A stretch of 5,410 bases of DNA from NCBI GenBank assembly GCA_031284065.1, contig JAITAP010000024.1:1-5410 (forward strand), written 5' to 3'. Under the pieces are notes generated by a model. That model had not been told where the DNA came from. It saw only the letters and a list, made by a program, of their open reading frames with translations, and searched no databases. A program made the position numbers and the translations under genes. Below are positions 1 through 4,421 of the stretch, one piece after another (the stretch's first letter is position 1; every line of letters begins with the position of its first letter). This stretch comes from Prevotellaceae bacterium (lineage in GTDB: Bacteria; Bacteroidota; Bacteroidia; Bacteroidales; UBA932).

Positions 1-34
1 TTTAGCCTGCGGTCAGCGATAGCGCTCTCCTCTT

Positions 35-91
35 AAGTCCCGCAGGGACGACACTTGCTGTCGCCTCCAAAGTGTCGTCCCTGCGGGACTT
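35..91. repeat. Perfect 22-bp inverted repeat with nested palindromes
   Basis: Positions 35-56 are the exact reverse complement of 70-91, with a 13-base spacer. Each arm carries its own small palindrome (GTCCC-GCA-GGGAC on the left, GTCCC-TGC-GGGAC on the right), so the DNA can form either one long hairpin or two short ones. It lies about 100 bp downstream of the hisG stop codon. Neither strand has a T-run after the stem, so it does not look like an ordinary intrinsic terminator, although a stem this long could still stop transcription or protect an mRNA end. The inner palindrome has the same YCC-GTA-like-GGR layout as the four palindromes at 1738-1900, so I place it in the same REP-like family. 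Confidence 0.75.
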
Positions 92-96
92 ACACG

Positions 97-150
97 GCGT
101 TAGCCAATTCAAAATTCAAATTTTTTTTAAACTCTCGCTGCAACAAAGTC
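97..150 (+). repeat. Dispersed repeat, copy A
   Basis: This stretch matches 1978-2033 in the same orientation. Both begin GCGTYAGCCAATTCA, pass through an A/T-rich middle with a T-run, and end in TCTCGCTGCAAC followed by AAGTC after one or two bases. By eye the two copies agree at roughly four bases in five with a few small indels. Copy A is followed by a short run of ATTCAAAATTCAAAATT simple sequence up to about 168. No reading frame is conserved between the copies, so this is a non-coding repeat. The two copies bracket hisG and its control region. Confidence 0.6.
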
Positions 151-189
151 ATTCAAAATTCAAAATTTCATTCAGATTTAGCACATAAG

Positions 190-1044
190 CTACAGTATCA
201 TTTTTTCAATCGGTATCACGAGTATTCCCTGTGCGCCCAAGCCGTGCAGCCGGTCGATGATTTCCCAAATCTGCCCTTCGGGGAGCACCGAGTGGACGGA
301 GCACCAGCCCTCCTGCGCCAGCGGCACCACCGTTGGGCTTTTCATGCCGGGTATTACGGCGGTGATTTTCTCAACGCTTGCCGCCGGCGCGTTGAGCATG
401 ACGTACTTGTTTTGCTTTCCCTTCTGCACCGCGTGGAGGCGAAACAGCAGCTTTTCCAGAATCGCCGTTTTGTCCTGCCCAAGCGTCGCCTTTTTCCCCA
501 CCATCACGGCCTCCGAGTGCAGCGCCACGTCCACCTCCTTCAGCCCGTTGCTGATGAGCGTGCTGCCCGAGCTTACAATGTCAAAAATAGCGTCGGCAAT
601 GCCTATTCCTGTGGAGATTTCCACCGAGCCGCTAATGTGGTGTATGGCGGCCTGTACGCCGTGCTTGTCGAGAAAATCCTGCAAAATTTTGGGGTATGAG
701 GTGGCGATTTTTCGTCCGCCGAACCACGCCACGCCGTCGTACTTTTCGGACTTGGGGATGGCGAGCGACATGCGGCACTTCCCAAACCCGAGCCGCTCTA
801 CAACGTCGAGCGCGTAGCCCGCTTCGAGCAGCACGTTTTCGCCCACCACGCCAACGTCGGCAACGCCGTCATACACGCACTGGGGAATATCGTCGTCGCG
901 CAGGTACAGCAGCTCAACGGGAAAGTTGGACGCCTGCGCCACCAGCTTGCGGTCGCTGTTGGCAATGTTCACGCCCGCTTCGGCAATCAGCTCCAGCGAT
1001 TTTTCGCTCAAGCGTCCGGACTTTTGAATGGCAATTTTTAGCAT
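190..1044 (-). CDS. hisG: ATP phosphoribosyltransferase, long form (HisG)
   Basis: HisG catalyses the first, committed step of histidine biosynthesis in the cytoplasm, joining ATP and PRPP to give phosphoribosyl-ATP. The 284-residue protein has the length of the long form, which carries its own regulatory domain and needs no HisZ. Visible signatures are the N-terminal KSGRLSEKS segment (8-16), the GIADAIFDIVSSGSTLISNG stretch (148-167) that forms the PRPP-binding loop, and a C-terminal HisG_C domain from about 212 to the end (NAP at 218-220, IPGMKSPTV at 231-239, GAQGILVIPIEKMI at 270-283). In this family the C-terminal domain binds histidine for feedback inhibition. The start is the ATG at 1044, where homology begins; upstream bases are A-rich with a weak AAAGAT. 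Expression is probably set by the attenuator at 1236-1374. No other his gene is in the window; hisD and the rest may lie left of position 1. Confidence 0.97.
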   Translation of the reverse strand: MLKIAIQKSGRLSEKSLELIAEAGVNIANSDRKLVAQASNFPVELLYLRDDDIPQCVYDGVADVGVVGENVLLEAGYALDVVERLGFGKCRMSLAIPKSEKYDGVAWFGGRKIATSYPKILQDFLDKHGVQAAIHHISGSVEISTGIGIADAIFDIVSSGSTLISNGLKEVDVALHSEAVMVGKKATLGQDKTAILEKLLFRLHAVQKGKQNKYVMLNAPAASVEKITAVIPGMKSPTVVPLAQEGWCSVHSVLPEGQIWEIIDRLHGLGAQGILVIPIEKMIL

Positions 1045-1055
1045 GTATCTTTAGT

Positions 1056-1146
1056 GAATAATGAATAACGAATAACGAATAATGAATAATGATTAATGAT
1101 TAACGAATAATGAATAACGAATAATGAATAATGAATAATGAATGAT
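1056..1146. repeat. Thirteen tandem 7-bp repeats in the hisG leader
   Basis: From 1056 to 1146 the sequence is thirteen consecutive heptamers. Seven are GAATAAT and three GAATAAC; single GATTAAT, GATTAAC and GAATGAT units make up the rest, with no base between units. The array ends 11 bp from the hisG start codon and lies between the attenuator terminator and the gene, so it is part of the hisG 5' untranslated RNA, where it reads as ATTATTC/GTTATTC units. It is A/T-rich, purine-pyrimidine mixed and probably unstructured. Similar AATGAATAA-type arrays are often seen between genes in Bacteroidetes. Because seven is not a multiple of three it cannot serve as a coding repeat. Confidence 0.9.
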
Positions 1147-1235
1147 TGCCGCCATTCATCTGCCAGCCTTGCGCTCCGCGTAACCGGTTGTGGGCGCATC
1201 CCTGACGGCATACGGCGTGCCTTTTTACTACGCTC

Positions 1236-1269
1236 AAAAAAAAGAGGCTTGCAGACAAGTGCAAACCTC
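1236..1269 (-). terminator. Rho-independent terminator of the his attenuator
   Basis: On the minus strand the RNA reads GAGGUUUGCA (1269-1260), loop CUUGUC (1259-1254), UGCAAGCCUC (1253-1244), then eight U (1243-1236). The 10-bp stem has one G-U pair, and a further G-U pair (1270 with 1243) is possible at the base. It lies 31 bases after the stop codon of the His-rich leader peptide and 191 bases before hisG, which is where an attenuator terminator should be. Confidence 0.9.
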
Positions 1270-1300
1270 CTGTTCCGACGGTTACAATCTGCATAGCGGC

Positions 1301-1357
1301 CTACTCATCATGGCGATGATGAAAATGAAGTGCGCTATAGAGAAAACGTTGTGCCAT
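1301..1357 (-). CDS. hisL: Histidine-rich leader peptide of the his attenuator
   Basis: This 18-codon gene encodes MAQRFLYSALHFHHRHDE and ends in TAG. Four of residues 11-16 are histidine (HFHHRH), far above chance for so short a peptide. It begins 24 bases after a strong Bacteroidetes -7 box, the region before its ATG is A-rich (a run of eight A), and it is followed by a terminator hairpin and then hisG. Its function is to be translated as a sensor of charged His-tRNA; the peptide itself needs no activity. The enteric HisL is similar in length (16 residues) but has seven His in a row, so here the stalling signal is four codons spread over six. All four His codons are CAT. The two longer minus-strand frames overlapping it are not coding. 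Confidence 0.87.
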   Translation of the reverse strand: MAQRFLYSALHFHHRHDE

Positions 1358-1380
1358 GTATTTTTTTTACTTTTCGGGAG

Positions 1381-1411
1381 CAAAGGTAAAAACTTTTTGC
1401 AACATCTGCAA
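1381..1411 (-). promoter_or_regulatory. Bacteroidetes-type promoter for the his leader and hisG
   Basis: On the minus strand TACCTTTG (1388-1381) fits the Bacteroides -7 consensus TAnnTTTG exactly, and TTG (1411-1409) lies 20 bases upstream as the -33 element. Transcription should begin near 1374, leaving about 17 bases before the leader-peptide ATG. Its position directly ahead of the His-rich peptide supports it. An alternative TTG at 1402-1400 is too close to the -7 box. Confidence 0.78.
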
Positions 1412-1475
1412 GCGTTTGCCCAAAAATGGTGCGGAAAATAGAGCCATCGCCGCGCAACGCGCCCCCACCCCACCC

Positions 1476-1621
1476 GTCATTCCGACCGGAGCGCGCAAGG
1501 CACGAGCGCGCGTAGCGGAGGAACCTCCCGCCATTTTTGCCATATAGCGGCAACAAGGTTGGGTGGTAAGGTGGGAGATTGGCTACGCCGAGCTCCGGTT
1601 CCTCGCTCCGCTCGGAATGAC
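1476..1621. repeat. HSERSEE-type intergenic repeat, two inverted copies
   Basis: The left copy (1476-1527) starts GTCATTCCGACCGGAGCG and ends GGAGGAACCTCC; the right copy (1597-1621) is its reverse complement, GGTTCCTCGCTCCGCTCGGAATGAC, without the 25-30 GC-rich bases in the middle of the left copy. Sequences of this kind, which give the false peptide RHSERSEE when translated, are a widespread intergenic repeat in Bacteroidetes and other phyla. The arms are separated by about 70 bp and could fold as one large hairpin. Nothing here has the features of a transposase gene or an insertion-sequence end. Confidence 0.7.
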
Positions 1622-1624
1622 GGC

Positions 1625-1702
1625 GGGGCGGAACGACGACGCGACGGCGGGATGACGCGGGGCGGGGCGGAACGGCGGGGCGGAACGGCAGGAGGGAACG
1701 GC
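1625..1702 (+). repeat. 13-bp G-rich direct repeats
   Basis: The unit GGGGCGGAACGGC occurs at 1664-1676 and again, directly adjacent, at 1677-1689. A near copy ending in AC rather than GC is at 1625-1637, and a degenerate fourth (AGGAGGGAACGGC) follows at 1690-1702. The surrounding 1622-1730 is almost wholly G and C on a CGG/GGA theme. Four-G runs at 1625, 1659, 1664 and 1677 raise the chance of a weak G-quadruplex on the plus strand. I see no gene in it. Confidence 0.7.
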
Positions 1703-1737
1703 GGCGGAGCGGCGGCGGCATTGGCGGCGTTAAACGC

Positions 1738-1900
1738 CATCCCGTTAGGGATGGGACGCTCGGTAGAAAAGCATCCCTGCCACCGAACCCGGCATTCCGT
1801 AGGAATGCCTCCAAAATATTTGTGGACACATTCCTAACGGAATGTGTTGCGCCGAGAACATTGCCCTTTTCTACCGAGCGATTCATTCCTACGGAATGAA
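1738..1900. repeat. Cluster of four REP-like palindromes inside a 15-bp inverted repeat
   Basis: Four short palindromes share a core: CATCCC-GTTA-GGGATG (1738-1753), GGCATTCC-GTA-GGAATGCC (1791-1809), ACACATTCC-TAAC-GGAATGTGT (1826-1847) and TTCATTCC-TAC-GGAATGAA (1882-1900). The last two are the first two in reverse orientation, as their loops GTTA/TAAC and GTA/TAC show. A perfect 15-bp inverted repeat, CGCTCGGTAGAAAAG at 1757-1771 and its complement at 1866-1880, lies just inside the outer palindromes, so the cluster is a roughly symmetrical composite. The arms differ among copies, yet each copy stays self-complementary. This resembles REP/BIME elements, which RAYT transposases mobilise in other bacteria; no such gene is in the window. 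Confidence 0.8.
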
Positions 1901-1948
1901 AAGACGCAGGCGACCTGCAACACCTCGCTCCCAGACCTCACCCCCTGC

Positions 1949-1967
1949 CCCTCTCCAAAGGAGAGGG
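1949..1967. repeat. CCCTCTCC-AAA-GGAGAGGG palindrome
   Basis: Arms of 8 bp (1949-1956 and 1960-1967) are perfectly complementary around an AAA loop, preceded by CCCCCTGC. This short palindrome is a common intergenic repeat in Bacteroidetes and some other bacteria. It stands immediately before copy B of the dispersed repeat. There is no T-run, so a terminator role is unlikely. Confidence 0.6.
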
Positions 1968-1977
1968 ACTAGCTGCT

Positions 1978-2033
1978 GCGTCAGCCAATTCAGAAATTAA
2001 ATTTTTTCCTCAAGTTCTCGCTGCAACTAAGTC
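1978..2033 (+). repeat. Dispersed repeat, copy B
   Basis: Second copy of the sequence at 97-150, same orientation, sharing GCGTYAGCCAATTCA at the start and TCTCGCTGCAAC near the end. An inverted echo of its AATTCAGAAATT follows at 2051-2063 (AATTCTGAAAATT). The bases from here to the promoter at 2115 hold no gene or signal I can name. Confidence 0.6.
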
Positions 2034-2114
2034 GGAAAAAATTACAACCCCTAATTCTGAAAATTGAGGGTTGGTAAGGATTGACTAAATAAAATGGTGA
2101 GGGTGAAATAATGG

Positions 2115-2144
2115 TTGGCTGTAAGAAATTTTTATATATCTTTG
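2115..2144 (+). promoter_or_regulatory. Bacteroidetes-type promoter for mrr
   Basis: TATCTTTG at 2137-2144 fits TAnnTTTG exactly, and TTG at 2115-2117 lies 19 bases upstream as the -33 element. The start of transcription would be near 2151, giving a 5' untranslated leader of about 120 bases before the mrr ATG. That leader is AT-rich and I see no riboswitch or strong hairpin in it. Confidence 0.7.
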
Positions 2145-2271
2145 CGGGGCGAATTAGAAAATTTTTTGCTGGTTTGGCAAAATAACCACTATAAAATTAT
2201 ATCAATAAGAAACTTCGAAAACCCGTTCTGCTGTGAGAAAGGTATTTGCCGGAAAAATAATCTAAAATGAT

Positions 2272-3186
2272 ATGATACCTGATTTCCAAACATTAATGCT
2301 TCCTTTACTGGATTTGGTAAAAGATAAAAAGGAATACCGCTCTAACGATATTGTTGATGCTTTAGCGGAGAAATTTGACCTTTCGGAAGATGAAAGGCAG
2401 GAGCTATTGCCCAGTGGCGTAGATTTTTTGTTCAGAAATCGGGTTGGCTGGACAAAAACACACTTAAAAAAGGCGGGTTTGCTGGACACTCCTCGACGGG
2501 GTTTCTACTGCATTACGCAAAGAGGCATAGACGTTTTGAAGCAAAGTCCTGAAAAAATCAACGTGGCATTTTTGCGGCAATTTCCGGAATTTCTGGAGTT
2601 TCGAGGAGAGACAAAAGAAAGCGCATCAGAAGAAAATATTAATGTTCAGAGTAGTGAACAACTTCAGACGCCGGAAGAAATACTTGATAATACCTACCAA
2701 GATCTTCGAAAAGCGTTGGCGCAAGAATTACTGGATAAAATTCAACAGCTGTCGCCTCCTTTTTTTGAACGGTTAGTTGTTGACCTGCTGGTGAAAATGG
2801 GCTATGGCGGCTCTGTGAAAGATGCCGGAAAAGCAACAGGCAGGAGTGGAGACGAGGGAATTGATGGAATCATAAAAGAAGACAAACTCGGGTTAGACAT
2901 TATCTACATACAGGCAAAAAAATGGCAACAGGGAAATACGGTAGGTCGTCCCGAAATACAAAAGTTTGTAGGTGCATTAGTCGGTCAGGGCGCCAAAAAA
3001 GGTATATTTATTACAACATCATCTTTTACCAAAGAAGCGTCGGAATACATTCTCCGCATTGAAACGAAAATTGTGCTCATTGACGGGGTTTATCTGGCGC
3101 AACTGATGATTGATCACAACCTCGGCGTAACAGTTCAACACTCCTACGAAATAAAAAAGGTAAACATGGATTACTTTGAGGAGTAG
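2272..3186 (+). CDS. mrr: Mrr-type modification-dependent restriction endonuclease (type IV)
   Basis: The 304-residue product equals E. coli Mrr in length and domain order. Residues about 5-90 form the Mrr N-terminal winged-helix DNA-binding domain, with the GVDFLFRNRVGWTKTHLKKAGL region at 49-70. A charged linker (110-145) follows. The catalytic PD-(D/E)XK domain spans about 160-285: FERLVVDLL at 165-173, GDEGIDG at 193-199 with catalytic Asp198, and the QAK variant of the active site at 214-216 (Gln214, Lys216), then RPEIQKFVGAL (226-236) and GIFITTSSFT (244-253). Enzymes of this family cut DNA carrying foreign methylation and have no partner methylase; none is nearby. ATG 2272 is chosen because ATG 2267 meets a stop within two codons. 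The gene is much richer in A+T than its neighbours (33% and 45% G+C in two 60-base samples, against 63-68% in hisG and the downstream genes), which points to horizontal acquisition. Its exact target modification cannot be read from sequence. Confidence 0.92.
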   Translation: MIPDFQTLMLPLLDLVKDKKEYRSNDIVDALAEKFDLSEDERQELLPSGVDFLFRNRVGWTKTHLKKAGLLDTPRRGFYCITQRGIDVLKQSPEKINVAFLRQFPEFLEFRGETKESASEENINVQSSEQLQTPEEILDNTYQDLRKALAQELLDKIQQLSPPFFERLVVDLLVKMGYGGSVKDAGKATGRSGDEGIDGIIKEDKLGLDIIYIQAKKWQQGNTVGRPEIQKFVGALVGQGAKKGIFITTSSFTKEASEYILRIETKIVLIDGVYLAQLMIDHNLGVTVQHSYEIKKVNMDYFEE

Positions 3187-3254
3187 AAAGAACTATTGAA
3201 CGCTTGCCGAATTTTTGCTTAATCGCATCACTAAACATTTTCCCGAATAGTACT

Positions 3255-4421
3255 ATGCCGGCCTTCAAAAACGAATTAGAAAACAACATCCTTCCCTTTT
3301 GGCTCAGCCACATGCAGGACGACGAACACGGCGGCTTCTACGGCCGTATCGACGGAAACGGCACGCTGCATCCGCAAGCCAACAAAGGCGCTGTGCTCAA
3401 CGCCCGCATCCTGTGGACATTCTCCGCCGCCTACCGCCTGCTGAAAAAGCCCGAATACAAAGCCGCAGCGCAACGCGCTTTCGATTACATCGTCGATTAC
3501 TTTATAGATACGGACTTCGGCGGCGTGTACTGGGAGCTGGATTTCAACGGGCAGCCGGTAAACACCAAAAAGCAAATGTATGCGCAGGGGTTTGCCCTGT
3601 ACGGCTTTTCGGAGTTTTTCCGCGCTACCGGCAGCGCAAAAGCGCTGGAGCTGGCCAAAGATTTTTTTCACCTGATAGAAAAACACCGCGACAACAGCGC
3701 GGGCGGCTACCTCGAAGCCTACACGCGCGAATGGAACGCCATCGACGACATGCGCCTGAGCAACAAGGACGCCAACGAAAAGAAAACCATGAACACCCAC
3801 CTGCACATCCTCGAGCCGTACACCAACCTGTGCCGCGTGTGGAAAAACCCGCAGCTGCACGAAGCGCAACGAAAGCTAATCGCCATTTTCACGGAAAAAA
3901 TACTTGACAAATCCGGGCATCTCAACTTATTTTTCGATGAAGCGTGGAACGTGAAATCGTCCGGCGTGTCCTACGGGCACGACATTGAGGCGTCGTGGCT
4001 GTTGTGGGAGGCGGCGGAGGTCTTAGGCGACGCAAAGCTGACGGAGCAGGTGAAGGCAATTTCGCTGAAAATTGCCGACGCAGCGGCGGAAGGCCTGCAA
4101 CCCGACGGCAGCATGATTTACGAGCGCGACGGCGAACACACCGATGCTGACCGCCATTGGTGGGTACAGGCCGAAACCGTAGTCGGCTTTCTGTACGCCT
4201 GCAAAAATTCCGGCAACGAAGATTATGCAGAAAAAGCAGCCCGCGCAGGACAATATATCCAAAATAACATTATTGATAAAACAGGCGGCGAATGGCGCTG
4301 GAGCCGCAAAGCCGACGGAAGCGTCAACCGCGACGACGACAAGGCAGGGCTCTGGAAATGTCCCTACCACAACGGCCGCATGTGCATGGAAATTATAGAA
4401 CACTTTAAAAATTTACCAATC
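3255..4421 (+). CDS. Cellobiose 2-epimerase (AGE family), no stop codon of its own
   Basis: Enzymes of this family convert the reducing-end glucose of beta-1,4 disaccharides to mannose and back (cellobiose to glucosyl-mannose, mannobiose to mannosyl-glucose), in the cytoplasm. The 389 residues up to the GH3 Met match the family's usual 390-410 and fold as an (alpha/alpha)6 barrel. Expected active-site positions are present: Arg51 (NARILW), Asn180 (TMNTHLH), His242 and Glu245 (SYGHDIEASWLL), Trp302-Trp303 and Glu307 (HWWVQAE), and His372 (WKCPYHNGR). These closely follow the numbering of the Ruminococcus albus enzyme (Arg52, His243, Glu246, Trp303-304, His374), which separates cellobiose epimerases from plain N-acylglucosamine epimerases. 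ATG 3255 is the first start in frame and homology begins within ten residues. The gap to mrr is 68 bp, with no clear promoter. In mannan-using Bacteroidetes such genes stand with GH26 mannanase and GH130 phosphorylase; here the partner is a GH3. Confidence 0.9.

Larger units (their letters stand above)
1236..1374 (-). promoter_or_regulatory. Histidine transcription attenuator upstream of hisG
   Basis: This leader RNA has all the parts of a ribosome-mediated attenuator. In order: a His-rich leader peptide (1357-1301); a hairpin inside its His codons, UUCAUCAU (1323-1316) with AUGAUGAG (1311-1304), loop CGCC, which could serve as the pause hairpin; an antiterminator segment UGCAGAUU (1293-1286) just after the stop codon, able to pair with GGUUUGCA (1267-1260), the left arm of the terminator, over 8 bp including three G-U pairs; and the terminator itself. 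When charged His-tRNA is scarce a ribosome stalls on the HFHHRH codons, leaving 1293-1286 free to pair and block the terminator, so hisG is transcribed. When histidine is plentiful the ribosome reaches the stop at 1301-1303 and covers that segment, so the terminator forms. The layout matches the classical his leaders; the pairing is my own and no energies were computed. The RNA 5' end is estimated from the promoter. Confidence 0.85.

Noticed and set aside
35..91. Intrinsic terminator for hisG
   Set aside because: The stem is strong but no T-run follows on the minus strand, and the nested palindrome ties it to the repeat family. Incidental termination is not excluded.
55..699. Plus-strand frame of 214 codons
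   Set aside because: It lies opposite hisG and shows no family signature; it is a mirror of a GC-rich gene. The same holds for the frames at 257-817, 603-785 and 696-1061.
1056..1146. CRISPR array
   Set aside because: The units are 7 bp with no spacers; it is a simple tandem repeat.
1190..1441. Plus-strand frame of 83 codons
   Set aside because: It is antisense to the attenuator, whose peptide, stems and promoter explain the sequence.
1282..1473. Minus-strand frame of 63 codons over the his leader, ending in another frame
   Set aside because: The His-rich peptide is in a different frame; this one crosses the promoter and has no signature.
1335..1886. Minus-strand frame of 183 codons containing RHSERSEEPE
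   Set aside because: It is the well-known false peptide produced by the HSERSEE intergenic repeat, is very rich in Pro and Arg, and runs across palindromes and the his leader in the wrong frame.
1738..1900. Insertion-sequence remnant bounded by 15-bp inverted repeats
   Set aside because: Only about 90 bp separate the arms, there is no transposase coding trace and no target-site duplication that I can see.
3276..3869. Minus-strand frame of 197 codons and the plus-strand frame at 3299-3907
   Set aside because: Both overlap the epimerase, whose active-site residues are all in the frame starting at 3255. The plus-strand one is Arg/Pro/His-rich, a usual out-of-frame sign.
4403..4410. Programmed -1 frameshift at CTTTAAAA ending the epimerase at TAA 4406
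   Set aside because: The heptamer TTTAAAA is in the wrong phase for the canonical X-XXY-YYZ slip, so I do not claim recoding; the TAA is better read as a trace of a lost stop or a sequencing indel.
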